The notes: a model not told the origin generated them from the letters alone. A stretch of DNA of 64,000 nt from JBGPQJ01 sp963829485 (GCA_963829485.1 CAWHIK010000006.1:342119-406118); one strand, 5' to 3'. Shown: positions 25,500 through 36,312, counted from the stretch's first letter. Made by a program: numbers and translations.

Positions 25500-25576
25500 T
25501 GGTGGGCGCGGAGGGACTCGAACCCCCGACCTCTTGTGTGTGATACAAGCGCTCTAACCAACTGAGCTACGCGCCC
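25500..25576 (-). tRNA. tRNA-Val (anticodon CAC)
   Basis: A complete cloverleaf on the minus strand: acceptor GGGCGCG/CGCGCCC, D-arm GCTC-AGTTGGTTA-GAGC, anticodon stem CTTGT/ACAAG with loop ATCACAC giving anticodon CAC (reads GUG, valine), and a T-arm with GGTTCGAGTC inside the GGG/CCC stem. Discriminator A at 25503 and a genome-encoded CCA at 25500-25502. Confidence 0.95.
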
Positions 25577-25686
25577 GCGCGGGCAGGATTATAGTCCAGG
25601 TGGGAGGTTTTTTCAAGTCGCAAGAGTGATTTTCTGCCCTCCCGAATAAGGACGAATGACCAATGGGAAGTCTGACCGGTTGGGAT

Positions 25687-25698
25687 TAGAATGACTCT
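25687..25698 (+). promoter_or_regulatory. -10 box of a probably leaderless ABC exporter promoter
   Basis: TAGAAT at 25687-25692, six bases (GACTCT), then the GTG start at 25699. There is no ribosome binding site. Same spacing as at ruvB and queA. Confidence 0.45.
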
Positions 25699-27450
25699 GT
25701 GAAACCTTTCCAACTGATCTTCACTTACGCTAAAAGATATAAGTTCGCGCTCATCGTCACCACCCTAAGCATGCTGGGTCTGGTCGGGCTGTCGCTTCTG
25801 ATCCCCTGGGCGATCAAGCTGCTGGTGGATACGATCACCGCGCCAGGCGCCTCCATGGCGGATATGCCTTATGTGACCCGACTGACCGTGATCGTGCTTC
25901 TGGTTTTCATCGCGCGAGCCGGTCTCCAGTTTGTACGTTCCTACGAGGCGCATGTCGCCGGCTGGGGCGTTGTGGCGGACGTCCGCAAGTACATCTATGA
26001 CCACATGCAGCGCCTATCCCTGCGCTTTTATGAAGACAAGCAGGTGGGGCAGCTGATGTCCAACGTGGTCAATGACACCGACCTGTTCGAGCAATTTATC
26101 GCGCATGCCCTGCCGGACGTGGTGGTCAATGCGGTGACGCTTATCGCGGTGACGGCGGTCCTGTTCTCCCTGAACTGGCAGCTGGCGCTCCTCAGCCTGA
26201 TTCCCATCCCGCTGGTGATTGCGTCCCTGCGGGTGTACGCCAAATACGTCCGCCCGGCTTTTCGGAACCGGCAGCAGCAGCTCGGCGACCTGAACGCGCT
26301 GCTTAACGACAACCTGGCCGGCATCCGCGAGATCAAATCCTTCACCCGCGAAGATGACGAATCCCAGCGGGTGTACAACCGCATCGACAACTACCGCACA
26401 TCCCTGCTCAAGGCGCTGCGCCTGATGGCCATCTTCCAGCCCTTTGTGGATTTCACTTCATCACTCGGGACGTTGATCGTCATATTCTTCGGCGGGATGC
26501 TCGCCTTGCAGGGGACGATGCCCGTTTCTGTGCTGGTGGCGTTTTTCCTCTACCTGGAGAGTTTTTACGCGCCTGTCCGCAACCTGAGCGGTGCGTGGGA
26601 GGCGGTGCAGTCATCCCTGGCAGGCGCGGACCGGCTCTCAGGCTTGCTGGCTGAGCCGCAGGAGCCCCAGAACCTGCGCGGCGCGGAATCGGTGAGAGGC
26701 AGGGCGGAGGGGACCATCGTTTTCGACCACGTCAACTTCGAATACATCAAGGATGTGCCGGTGCTGGAGGACATCACGCTGGAGATCCCCGCCCGATCGG
26801 TGCTGGCGCTGGTCGGACCGACCGGGGTGGGCAAATCCACACTGGTCAGCCTGATCCCCCGCTTCTACGATGTGACCTCGGGCAGCATCCATCTCGACGG
26901 GCGTGACCTGCAGGAATACACCCTCGACAGTCTGCGCGGGCAGATAAGCATCGTGCTGCAGGACGTTTTCCTGTTCTATGGGACGGTGCGCGATAACCTG
27001 CTGTTCGGCCGCCCCAGTGCCAGCGACGCGGAAGTCGAAGCTGCTGCCATGGCCGCAAACGCGCACGAATTCATTTCCGATTTACCGGATGGTTACGATA
27101 CCTTGATTGGCGAGCGAGGCGTCAAGCTCTCGGGCGGACAAAAACAGCGCCTGTCCATTGCGCGCGCCATTCTAAAAGACGCGCCTATCCTGATTCTCGA
27201 TGAAGCCACCTCCTCCGTGGACACCGAGATGGAGATGCTCATCCAACAGGCGATTGAGCGGCTGATGAAAGGGCGCACGACCATTGTCATCGCACACCGC
27301 CTGTCCACCGTACGTAACGCCGACAAGATCGTGGTGCTGGACGAGAAGTCCATCCTCGAGATGGGCACGCATGCCGAGTTGATCCAGAAAAACGGATTAT
27401 ACAAACGGTTGTACACTGTACAACAGGAACTGGCACCCATCGAAAACTGA
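25699..27450 (+). CDS. ABC exporter, fused permease and ATPase (MsbA/lipid or drug type)
   Basis: A half-transporter of 583 residues. Residues 1-310 carry six membrane helices of the type I exporter fold with coupling-helix sequence (GIREIKSFTREDDE). The nucleotide-binding domain has Walker A GPTGVGKST (about 374-382), the Q-loop IVLQDVFLFYGT, signature LSGGQKQRLSIARA, Walker B ILILDEATSSVD and the His switch IAHRLST. All catalytic residues are present. It would act as a homodimer. Exporters of this group move lipids, glycolipids, peptides or drugs; the sequence alone does not tell which. Starts at GTG 25699. Confidence 0.93.
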   Translation: MKPFQLIFTYAKRYKFALIVTTLSMLGLVGLSLLIPWAIKLLVDTITAPGASMADMPYVTRLTVIVLLVFIARAGLQFVRSYEAHVAGWGVVADVRKYIYDHMQRLSLRFYEDKQVGQLMSNVVNDTDLFEQFIAHALPDVVVNAVTLIAVTAVLFSLNWQLALLSLIPIPLVIASLRVYAKYVRPAFRNRQQQLGDLNALLNDNLAGIREIKSFTREDDESQRVYNRIDNYRTSLLKALRLMAIFQPFVDFTSSLGTLIVIFFGGMLALQGTMPVSVLVAFFLYLESFYAPVRNLSGAWEAVQSSLAGADRLSGLLAEPQEPQNLRGAESVRGRAEGTIVFDHVNFEYIKDVPVLEDITLEIPARSVLALVGPTGVGKSTLVSLIPRFYDVTSGSIHLDGRDLQEYTLDSLRGQISIVLQDVFLFYGTVRDNLLFGRPSASDAEVEAAAMAANAHEFISDLPDGYDTLIGERGVKLSGGQKQRLSIARAILKDAPILILDEATSSVDTEMEMLIQQAIERLMKGRTTIVIAHRLSTVRNADKIVVLDEKSILEMGTHAELIQKNGLYKRLYTVQQELAPIEN

Positions 27451-27538
27451 ACCATATTTTAGAATTAAAAAGAACCACCAGTCGTACTCAACTGGCAGCT
27501 CTTCTCTAATCTCTTTTTATTATTAACTAACATCCAAT

Positions 27539-28749
27539 TTACGGCGGCGGGAGGAAATCCCAGGGATTGACCTTGCCGGCGCTTGTGTTCATCAGCTCGA
27601 AGTGCAGGTGCGAGCCCGAGGAGTTGCCCGTATTTCCCAGTGAGCCAATCACCGCGCCCTGGCCCGACACTCTCGCCGCACACGACTGCGATGGAGCTCA
27701 TGTGGGCGTACAGCGACTGCCAGCCGTTGCCGTGGTCGATCATCACCATGTAGCCGTAGCCGTAATCATTCCAGCCTGAGTAGACGATTACACCCGCGTC
27801 AGTGGCGTACAACGGGTCCCCGGTATCGCCGGCGATATCGATGCCGCGATGGTTGGCATCAGGGCTGTAGTCGAAGCCAGACAAGTAATGGCTGGAAGTA
27901 GGCCAGATAAAGGATCCATAGCCAACTGCTCCGTCGGTTATCTTTCCACAAGCGCCGGCGCCCAGAACGCGGGCGATACCCGGATTGGTGCGCGTCACGC
28001 CGATCGGTGCGCTCCATGATATGAACTGGCGCTCACCGCCAGGGACGATAAGCCAGGTGCCAGGCCTTGATGTTGGGGTTGGCGAAGTCGCCTACGGATT
28101 CGAGGGTCAGATCGTTTGCAGGAAAATTGATGATGTCTTCTGGTTTGACTCCGAAGAATTCGGCGACGCCGTTCATTCCGTCGCCGGGCTGCCATTCATA
28201 GTAGGTCCCATCCATAGGAAGGATATTCAATTTCTGCCCCGGGCGCAGGTTGTGCGGGTCGTCCCGCAGTATATAATAGTTACCCCACAAAATGGTCGTC
28301 GCATCGAGACCGAATTTCTCGCCGATGCCGATCACCGTGTCGCCGGTCTGGACTTCGTATTGCGTGATCTCCTGCCTGGGCCGATCTGGGATGATGGTAT
28401 GCATGTTCGCTTCGCGGCGGATTCCCACCAGCGAATCGAGCGGCGTCTGAGGAATTTCGTTCACAGAAACGGCAGGTGTAGGCGTGGGTTCCGCTGCGAG
28501 GGCGGAATCCGGTCCATTTATCGATAGAGTGTCCGCGTAGAAGGTGCGCAGAAGCCAGACCACGCCAAGCACCAGCACGATGAAGGCTGCCGTCGTCCCG
28601 ATGCGGACCATGGTCTCGCCCAGGCCGATGTTGGTGAGGGTTTCAACCCATCGTGCTATGAAATTTGGCCTGGGTTCGGGAATCTGGGTCGGCTCAGTCC
28701 CTTCCCCCTGGGCAGGCCGGTTGAAATCTTCCGGGGAATTGTTTTCCAT
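27539..28749 (-). CDS. LysM and M23 peptidase (LytM-type endopeptidase), frameshifted
   Basis: About 400 residues after repair of two shifts. The N-terminus is cytosolic, then one membrane helix (residues about 47-68) and a Pro/Thr linker. A LysM-like domain follows (YEVQTGDTVIGIGEKFGLD, then LRPGQKLNILP) and a second LysM-like segment (EWQPGDGMNGVAEFFGVKPED). The M23 domain has NHRGIDIAGDTGDPLYAT and HLHFEL, the Zn ligands of peptidoglycan endopeptidases. Shift 1 lies near 28055 (one extra base in AAGGCC; repaired it reads NIKPGTWLIVPGGERQF). Shift 2 lies near 27675 (repaired: GQGAVIGSLGNTGNSSGSHL). The C-terminus then ends VNPWDFLPPP at 27539. It acts on the cell wall outside the membrane. 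Confidence 0.88.
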
Positions 28750-28823
28750 TTTTTCCTGATTTTTCCTACTGGGGAATCATCATATCATGCGGTCTTGACG
28801 GGCGTCAAGCGCGCTGCCCTGCG

Positions 28824-30095
28824 TTATACCGTCAATTTCCTTAATGATGGATTAGAAATATGAATGGCTCCAGCGGCGACCAGGCAGACCAGTCCGCAAA
28901 CCAGCGCTGTGGTGGAGATTCCAGCCTGCTGGGCGAGCCACCCGACGAACAAGCTCCCGAAGGGAGCCACTCCCTGAAGCGCCCACAAATAGGAGCTGAA
29001 TACGCGTCCGCGAAGAGCATTGGGCACGATTAATTGAATGAGCACATTCATCGTGTTGAGCTGGGTTACCGTACCCCACCCCAGGATGAACATCAGCACC
29101 AGGGAAGGAGTCAGCTTTACGACCTGCGAAAGACCGATCAGCGCGAAAATAAAGGCGAATTGACCGATGGTCATCAGCAGCCCCTTGCGCCTGAAACCGC
29201 TGAAAGTCGCAAGGATGAGGGCGGCAGTCAGGGCACCGAGACCCTGCAGCATGTACATGGCGCTGGTCCGCGCCGCGATGGCGGTATCAGTCTGACCGGT
29301 CACGTAAAGTACGTCCCGCGCAAAGGCTGGGATCTGCTGCCCGAACGGGAATCCGAAAAATCCGAGAAGTGCAGCAAGCAGGATGATCAGCGCAAGGGCG
29401 GAGTTCCTAACAATATAGCGCTGTCCTTCTTTGAATTCTTCCCAGTAGTGCCGAGTCTCTCCCTTGGTATCGGCTTGAGCAACTTTGTAGGGGGTTTTCA
29501 CAAAGAATAAACTGATGATGACGAACAGGAAACTCAAACCATTTAGGAAGAAAGCCCAACCTTCACCACCACCCTCGAATGCCAATAGGAATGGCGCAAA
29601 CAACAGCGGTCCCAGCACACGCGCCGCGTTAAAGATAGTCGCTTGAAGGGCGATGGCATTGGGCAGGGCAGGTTTGCCGACCAGTTCCACCAGCATGGCC
29701 TGCCGGGCGGTGATCTCGATGGCGTTCGCCGTGCCGAGAACGAAAGCCAGGACGATGATTTGCCAGACCTCGATTCGTCCGGACAGGGTGAGAAAAGCCA
29801 GGGTGAAAGCTTGCACCATCATCACGGTCTGAAGTACGATGACCGTCTTGCGCTTGTCCAGCCGTTCGATCAGAACCCCTGCGGGCAGAGCCAGAAAAAG
29901 CGTGGGCACCGTCGCGGCGAAACCGATCAACCCCAGGGCGAAGGGGGAATTCGTCATCCGGTAGGTAAGATAGGGCAGGGTCGTGCTCTGCATCCAAGTA
30001 CCGATAAGCGAGACGAACTGCCCGACCCAAAAGATTAAGAAGTCGCGGGAGGCGAGTGCAGGGTATCGGTGAGCAACAGCTAATTTAAACGACAT
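28824..30095 (-). CDS. MFS transporter
   Basis: 423 residues with 12 predicted membrane helices, resembling the MFS_3/EntS-type group (transmembrane secretion effector). Typical features are the N-terminal FLIFWVGQFVSLIGTWMQ, the cytoplasmic loop motif with ERLDKRKTVI after helix 2-3, and TARQAMLVELVG. These proteins export small molecules such as siderophores or drugs, or have unknown cargo. It overlaps the SRAP gene stop by 11 bases, so it is probably co-transcribed. Intact. Confidence 0.85.
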   Translation of the reverse strand: MSFKLAVAHRYPALASRDFLIFWVGQFVSLIGTWMQSTTLPYLTYRMTNSPFALGLIGFAATVPTLFLALPAGVLIERLDKRKTVIVLQTVMMVQAFTLAFLTLSGRIEVWQIIVLAFVLGTANAIEITARQAMLVELVGKPALPNAIALQATIFNAARVLGPLLFAPFLLAFEGGGEGWAFFLNGLSFLFVIISLFFVKTPYKVAQADTKGETRHYWEEFKEGQRYIVRNSALALIILLAALLGFFGFPFGQQIPAFARDVLYVTGQTDTAIAARTSAMYMLQGLGALTAALILATFSGFRRKGLLMTIGQFAFIFALIGLSQVVKLTPSLVLMFILGWGTVTQLNTMNVLIQLIVPNALRGRVFSSYLWALQGVAPFGSLFVGWLAQQAGISTTALVCGLVCLVAAGAIHISNPSLRKLTV

Positions 30096-30762
30096 CGGCA
30101 GGGATCACACATTCGGCGCGGTCGTTGGCAGGGCTGTTGACCAGCGTGGATACGGGATGGGCGGTCATTTCCTCAGCGGGGTAGGATGTAAGCAGATTCT
30201 GCAGGCTGTCGGGCGTTCGGGCGGCAGGATCAAGCCATTGCGCGTAGGCACTAGGAGGAAGGATAACAGGCATTCGGTTGTGGATGGGAGCCATCAGGCT
30301 GTTCGGTGCCGTGGTGATGATCGTCGCTGATTTCACCGTGCCCCCGTCGGGGCTTTGCCAGGTGTCCCACAAGCCGGCGATCGCGAACGGCTTGCCGCTC
30401 TTGAGGCGGATGAAATGCGGAACTTTGACCTTCATCCCCGGCTGTTGTTTCCACTCGTAGAATCCGTCCGCCAGGATCAGGCATCGGTGGTACTTGAATC
30501 CTGCGCGAAAGGACGGTTTCTCGGCGAGGGTCTCTGCGCGCGCGTTGATCATCCGTGTGCCAATGGAAGGGTCCTTCGCCCAGGAGGGGATCAACCCCCA
30601 GATGAAAAAGTCCGCAGCGTTCTTTCCGTCGTTGGCGATCGCCAGGATTGGTTGTGTAGGGGAAATATTGTAGCGGGGAGCATATTTTTCAGGGAAGGTG
30701 AACTGCGGGAAGGCGTCCTGCAGATCAGCCGGATCTACGGTTAGTGTAAATCGTCCGCACAT
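30085..30762 (-). CDS. SRAP protein (YedK/HMCES family)
   Basis: About 225 residues of the SOS-response-associated peptidase family, which forms a covalent thiazolidine link with abasic sites in single-stranded DNA to protect them. The catalytic Cys2 is present (MCGRFTLTVD), with ARYNISPTQ-like PRYNISPTQPI, WGLIPSWAKD, MINARAETLAEKPSFR, ADGFYEWK and the HNRMPVIL His. The start must be ATG 30762 so that Cys is residue 2 after Met; the longer frame to 30801 is not real. Upstream of the MFS gene. Confidence 0.95.
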   Translation of the reverse strand: MCGRFTLTVDPADLQDAFPQFTFPEKYAPRYNISPTQPILAIANDGKNAADFFIWGLIPSWAKDPSIGTRMINARAETLAEKPSFRAGFKYHRCLILADGFYEWKQQPGMKVKVPHFIRLKSGKPFAIAGLWDTWQSPDGGTVKSATIITTAPNSLMAPIHNRMPVILPPSAYAQWLDPAARTPDSLQNLLTSYPAEEMTAHPVSTLVNSPANDRAECVIPADVV

Positions 30763-30829
30763 GGAATATCCTTTCAAAGCTCCAGACAACAAAATCAACA
30801 AATGGTCTGATCATTCTATCAAAAACAAG

Positions 30830-32727
30830 CTACTTTTTTAACCGCCGAAAATCTCCATCGCGGATTGTCACGCCGGAAGCGTCGAGATGTTCCATCAAAG
30901 GAAGGATATATTTCCTGCTGGTGTTGAACAGGTCGCGGGCTTCCGACACCGAGATCTGTCCATTCCTAAGAATATACTCTTTGATTTTGCCGACCAGCAG
31001 GTCATAGTCGCTTTTTCGAAATGCAACCTCAGCTGAGACCTGCACTAGTTCACCCAGATCGAAAAGGGCGGTTATCACCTCATCCCCGGCGATGATTTGC
31101 ATCTCTTTGATGGTGGGCGGCGAGTAACGGATTTGCAGCGCATTGGTCCATCACTTTTTTCGCTGCCGCCTGCTGCTTTGCATCGAACCGGATCTCGTGT
31201 CCGGGCAGGGAGATCCACGTCCCGCTTTCGACTAATTCATTCTCTGAGACCAATTTTCTTATGAACAGATTGAACAAGCGCGGGTTGGCCTGAATTTTGC
31301 TTTTCAATTCTTCTCGCAGCATGCCCCTGCGCAAGGGGTATTGTCTGTGATACTCCTTGAGAAGGGTAACGATTTTGGTCTTCTGTGTTTCCCAGGTATA
31401 TCCCGGCAATGACGAGGGAATCACCGTTTACGGAAAGGTCGCTGCCTTCGAGTGATACGAGACGGTTTTCACTCACCAGCTCTTCAATGGCGAGTGAGGC
31501 ATCTTCGGATTCAAGCCGTGATCGGGAGACGACATCCTTCATCGGTGCGGGTCCCAGCGCCAGGCTGGCTTGAAGAAGAATGTCTGCTGGCGAACCGGTC
31601 ATCATTGCTTCGAACCGTTTCAATACCGTCTCGTCGAATCGTCTGTGGCGGTTTTTCGGATGCGGATCGAGGGCGATCCCTCCGCCAAGAGTCTCTGAAG
31701 GCGATGGCCGGCGAATGATGTACTTATCTCCTCGCACGATGACAACCGGCTCGCGTAACTCGAACTGAACCCAACCCTTTTCGCCGGGGTTGAACGATTC
31801 TGCACCGAGAAGCCTCATCGTGGCTATTGATTCAGATGTCCCGGCAAAAAATTTTACTTCTGTCCCATGCTTCAAAGGAGAACTCCCGTCAGGCAGGAGC
31901 CTGAAAAAAGCATCTATTCGTCGTGTAGCCACGTAATGATTAGGTGTCACGACCACTTCACCTCGGGAAATCTCCTCCACGGCGAGGCCGGTGATGTTGA
32001 CCGCAGTTCTCGAGCCAGGCAGGGCTGCCTCTTCTTTTTTCTGATGTGTCTGAAGTCCTCTAACACGCCCTGTTTTCCCGGAGGGAAGGATCTGCACCTC
32101 ATCACCTATGGACAATCTGCCGTCGGTCAATGTTCCAGTGACGACGGTTCCAAATCCAGCCATGCTGAAAACCCGGTCGATGGGCAGGCGGGGTCGCCCG
32201 AAATCCGTTCGCGGAGTAGCGAGACCTAGTACATCATTAAGCGATTCAATCAGCCTATCCAATCCCTGTTTTGTTTTTGCCGAGACGCGCACGACAGGAG
32301 CTGACTGGAGTGTGGTTCCTTTCAGCGCAGCCCTGACGTCACTTTCGATCAGGTCGAGCCAGTCTGCGTCCTGGGCGAGGTCCGTCTTGGTCAGGACGAC
32401 AACACCGTGTTCGATTTGCAGCAGATCGAGGATGGCGAGGTGCTCACGGGTTTGGGGCATCACACCCTCGTCAGCGGCGATGACGAGCAGCGCGGCGTCA
32501 ATTCCCCCGATGCCGGATAGCATGTTCTCGATAAAGTCGCGGTGGCCGGGCACATCGACGATCCCGATTTCCTCGCCGCCGGGAAGAACCAGCCAGCCAA
32601 AGCCGAGGTCTATGGTCATCTCCCGCTCTCGCTCTTCTTTGAGCCGGTCGGGATGGGTGCCTGTGAGAGCCGCGATGAGCGTTGATTTTCCGTGGTCCAC
32701 ATGACCAGCGGTGCCGATAACTCGCAT
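30830..32727 (-). CDS. selB: Selenocysteine-specific elongation factor SelB (frameshifted)
   Basis: SelB delivers selenocysteyl-tRNA to UGA codons that carry a SECIS. Domain order: an EF-Tu-like GTPase (GTAGHVDHGKSTL G1, DVPGHRDF G3, TKTD G4), two beta-barrels (about 175-340), then C-terminal winged helices that bind the SECIS RNA. LKEEREREMTIDLGFGWL is a SelB hallmark. Two shifts occur in the C-terminal part, near 31400 and near 31130, but the winged helices are intact in the other frames (LREELKSKIQANPRLFNLF; LFNTSRKYILPLMEHLD). Repaired length is about 632 residues. I start at MRVIGTAGHV because GGAGACAGAA precedes it; an ATG 12 bases upstream is possible. selA, selD and selC are not next to it. 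It shows the host can decode UGA as selenocysteine. Confidence 0.93.
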
Positions 32728-32770
32728 TTCTGTCTCCATGAAAGAGCGGCCTGCCGGCCGCCCCTGTTGA

Positions 32771-33959
32771 TCACTTCTTCAGTCTCGAGTGCCCCATCAC
32801 CCGTTCGAAGTTGGTCAGAAGCTCGTGAGACCAGTTCATCAGATCCTGCAGGGATTTTTCCGTGGCTTCGGTGGTCTGCTGGAGCAGGTCAGCTTGATTC
32901 TGGGCGGTGTCGTCCAGTGCCGCTATTCGCTCGGAGATTTTCTCAAGGTCGGCACGAATCTCCCTATAGGTTTCGTCGTGGGAAAGCGTGTAATTCGTCC
33001 AGCGTTTTTGGTCATCGGCTTTGAACGTAATCCACTCTTGTCGCATGCGATCTTCTGAGAGTCGCTGCATTTCAGTCACTTCATTGATGCGCCGTTCGAT
33101 GCGCGAGTTGAGTTCGTCGAAGGTGTCCTTGGATTTCTTGACCGCGCGATTCATCTCGTCGAGGTTCTGCAGCGTATTCTCGAGTTCCCATCGCCTGCTT
33201 GTTGAAGGCTTCGTAGCGTTCCTTCATTTCCTTCCACGCCCGGTCCCTTTCAACCTGGGTGAGGGATTGCTGCTCGATGAATGTGCGCTGGGACTGCTTG
33301 CGCTCAGCTTCCGTGGCAAGCAGCTCATTAATCCGGGAATTGAGATGTTTTATGGTATCGGAGTTGACTTCATTCTTGTCCCGCTGTTCTTCCACACGTT
33401 TGCGAATGGAAGCCACCTCGCCCTGCATGTCTGAAACCCTTTTTACATCCAGCTTGCGGTTTTCCTCGAGCATTTTTCCGGTGTGACGGACTTCGTCAGC
33501 GAGGCGGGTGACGTCATCCAGTTTTCGTTCCTGATCCGAGATGGCCCGATTAAAACGTGTCTCTGCATCGGAGATGGATTGAACCTGTTTACGGAGCTCG
33601 GTAATGGCATCGAGGTTTTTCCGCAAATCAGAAATGGATTTATTCAGATTCTCCACCTCAAGATGGCGTCGAGTCTCTGCTTCCTTTCCGGCTTTCTGCT
33701 GGTTTTTTTCCGATTCTTCGATCAGCCGCGAAAGGTCAGTTCGCTGCTGCGACAGAACGCTGTCGAATTGATCCACCCTGGCTTTGATCGTCGTGAACTT
33801 GGACACCTTTGTGTCCAGTTGTTTTATCTGGTCCTTGGTGACCGTAAGGCTGCCTTCGAATCCTGCCAGGCGTTCCTGTAGAGCGGCGATGGTCGCCTTA
33901 TCCTTGCGCCGTTCCTCATCCAGCCATTCCAGCCGTTTCTTGATTTGTTCCGGTTCCAT
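32771..33959 (-). CDS. Long coiled-coil protein (frameshifted)
   Basis: About 396 residues, almost entirely charged helix with heptads (for example LDEERRKDKATIAALQERL, VSDMQGEVASIRKRVEEQRD). There are no membrane or enzymatic motifs. A shift near 33195 joins two frames: one extra G in ATGGGAACTCG. Removing it gives QAMELENTLQNLDEMNRAV and continues to a stop at 32771. ATG 33959 has GGAGGG upstream; the longer frame to 34034 overlaps the neighbour. It lies between the complex-I-like module and selB. A structural role is possible, but function is unknown. Confidence 0.7.
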
Positions 33960-34014
33960 GGGAAACCCTCCGCGCGCACGGAAATATCCATGCAGGTAGA
34001 TTATAGCATGCAGG

Positions 34015-35416
34015 TTATTTACCAAGCCGCTCAAATACGGCTGGTAAACTTGTCAAAATGACCTGAGACCAGTGTGGGAATAGCCCGAGAAGGAATAGCG
34101 CCGCCACCCCCAGCCCCAAAAGGATGCGCTCCGGCCAGGTTTCAGTGAACTTCCAGGTGACCCCTTCTGGAGATGTGACCAGTGCAGACAAGGTTCTTAA
34201 CGCTCCAATGGCGAGACCGAAAACTCCAAATCCAAACCAGACCCCCAACGGGATGGAAAAACTGCCGATTTCTCCCCATAAAGAATATTGAATTGGGAAT
34301 CCAATAAAAGGAACCACACCTGCCATTGATAATGCTGCACCAACGATCGCAGCACTGACAATGGGAAGATTCCTGGCCTGGCCTTCGATGGAGTTGAAGG
34401 AAAGGGATGCTGAACGATCCTGGAGAGTGGTCAGCGCGAGAGACCAGACTCCGAGACCGAGTGCTCTGGGGATGACGAGAAGGAATACCAACCCTACCGC
34501 CGTGGTGGCATCCGGCAGGCTCATTGCCAAAATCGACAGGGCTGTGGCGATTAATGAGGCATACCCCATCAACCGCGCGGTGTGGCGCTGGAACATAGAC
34601 CATATCCCGGCGGTAACAAGGGTGATGATGCCGATGAAACGAAGGATTTCGTATAGTTGTCTGGATTCTCGAAGGAAAGTAAATCGATCCAGAAAACTTA
34701 ATCCAAACAAAATGCCTATCGTTGGGAATATCATCAGAACAAAACCTACTGCATATGGAGGAGCTTCTTCACACAGCATCGGCACCCAGGTGTAAAAGGG
34801 AAAGACCGCAAGCAGAAAAGCGAAGCCGATACCCAATAGCACTCCGGCTTGTATCACCAGGTTTACATCCGCCGGACTGGCTTCCACTCCGGAGAGAAGA
34901 AAACCGGAAAACAAAATGAACGGCATCGCAAGAGTCTGAAAGATCAGGAACCGGAGAACTCCCTTACCTGGTCGCTTGTCAGGTGGGACCAATAACGGAA
35001 TGGCGATAAGCACAGCCATCTCGATCAATAAGGCGGCATAAAGAAATGGTTCAACTGCGAGTGAACCCAATAATAGCGATGTGATTAGGAATCCCAGCGG
35101 GATTAGCCGATGAGTTATCTTCGCCACCCCGGCGGCAAAGAACCAAAAAGAGACGATTCCATAGATCATCACAAGGATCAACTGATCAGCAGCCGAAAGG
35201 ATGAAATCTGCGCCCGAAAACCTCATAAAGGGGAGTGATTCGTATGGACAGATTTCCGATCAGCAAAGCTTGATCGATGGGAATTGCGATTGCCAGGAGA
35301 CAAAGCACGAGCGCCAGGCTGCCCCCCAGAATGGCTGTCCATCTCTCCGACCGGATGAACCATAGTACAGCTGCAGCCACAACAGGTATTCCCAACCAGA
35401 TAACAGGGGCGTTCAT
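34015..35416 (-). CDS. Complex-I/antiporter-like membrane subunit (NuoN/MrpD type), frameshifted
   Basis: About 466 residues and some 13 membrane helices of the proton-conducting NuoL/M/N-Mrp family. Characteristic is FPFYTWVPMLCEEAPPYAVG, equivalent to the PFHxWLPxAHxxAP motif, and a Glu in a membrane helix (YAALLIEMAVLIA) at the place of the conserved helix-5 Glu. The N-terminal 65 residues are in another frame. Removing one G from CGGGCGC near 35215 joins PLYEVF to GADFILSAADQL. It is the last gene of a four-gene membrane module. Its job is probably ion translocation linked to an unknown partner. Confidence 0.75.
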
Positions 35417-36015
35417 TCAACACCCTCCGTTGGAAGGGGAGGTTGATCTGCGGTGATTAAATAGGCACCAACCAGAGCAAGCCCAAGGTTGATGACTGAC
35501 AGCAGGGCGGCAACCAGAATGGAATTCTCGATGCTGGCGTAAAGAATTTCAAATCCGCTTAGAATGGTCAGCAATCCGATGGTCACCCTCAAGGGCTGGA
35601 TCGTAATCCCAAGCTGCAGCAATCCCAGACCGATCAGGGTCATGCCCCCAAAGGCGACGGGCAGGCTGATTCCCGGGAGCCAGATCTGTAAACCGGGTGA
35701 AAAGGATGCGACTGCGATGATGACCAGCGCTGCGATAAACAGCCTAAAGGTCCTTCCTTCAGGCCAGGAGCTTTCCTGGTCGGGAAAATTTGTCATACCG
35801 GCTTGAGTCATCCCAAGGATGGCAGTACTCATCCAGCCGGTGATCAACTTGGCGGTCGTCATGCCCAGCGGCCAGTGAGCGCTGACAAGCAGGAACATGC
35901 CCAGGTATTGAACCGCAAGCAGGGCGAGGCTGACCCGCCAATCACGCACAAGCAGGATGGTGATGGATGATCCCAGAATGATAAATGCTGCGATCCACAA
36001 AAGCTGTTCAGTCAT
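35413..36015 (-). CDS. HyfE/NuoK-like membrane subunit
   Basis: 200 residues with about six hydrophobic helices. Segments such as LLSVINLGLALVGAYLIT and LTILSGFEILYASIEN, with a buried Glu, look like HyfE/MrpC/NuoK-type subunits of complex-I-related complexes, but identity is weak by eye. It overlaps the next subunit gene by four bases, and the gap to the previous one is 18 bases. This tight packing supports a shared complex. Confidence 0.6.
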   Translation of the reverse strand: MTEQLLWIAAFIILGSSITILLVRDWRVSLALLAVQYLGMFLLVSAHWPLGMTTAKLITGWMSTAILGMTQAGMTNFPDQESSWPEGRTFRLFIAALVIIAVASFSPGLQIWLPGISLPVAFGGMTLIGLGLLQLGITIQPLRVTIGLLTILSGFEILYASIENSILVAALLSVINLGLALVGAYLITADQPPLPTEGVE

Positions 36016-36033
36016 TGTATATCGATCTAAGAC

Positions 36034-36312
36034 CTAAAATGCATATAATCCAAGGATGGAAATAAACACGATCAGAAGCAGGATGGTCCAGAGGACGCCT
36101 CCATCCCCTTCGAACGTGGCGGTAAGTATGTCGACCAGCCTCCGTACAGCATGGAATAATCCCGAGATAATCGATGATACCGCTTCAGCCCACGCGGCCG
36201 GCCGGCGGACCATTTGATTTTCCAATGGGGGAGGGACTGGAATTCGGATCAACAAAATACTTAATATCACAGTGATCGCAGCAGCGATCAGGGCAGGTAT
36301 CACTGCTCCCAC
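36034..36312 (-). CDS. Small membrane protein of the complex-I-like module
   Basis: 92 residues with two membrane helices (AAITVILSILLIRIP and LWTILLLIVFISILGLYAF) separated by an amphipathic loop. No family is recognised. It overlaps the preceding subunit gene by 13 bases. Two-helix partners occur in Mrp and hydrogenase-4-like complexes, so a structural or ion-path role is plausible but inferred only from position. Confidence 0.6.
   Translation of the reverse strand: MGAVIPALIAAAITVILSILLIRIPVPPPLENQMVRRPAAWAEAVSSIISGLFHAVRRLVDILTATFEGDGGVLWTILLLIVFISILGLYAF

Noticed and set aside
25500..25576. Attachment site or integrated element at the tRNA-Val gene
   Set aside because: No integrase and no repeated 3' end of the tRNA were found in the window.
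27451..27538. Bidirectional terminator between the ABC exporter and the M23 gene
   Set aside because: Only a four-base CCAG/CTGG pairing and scattered T-runs are visible, too weak to call.
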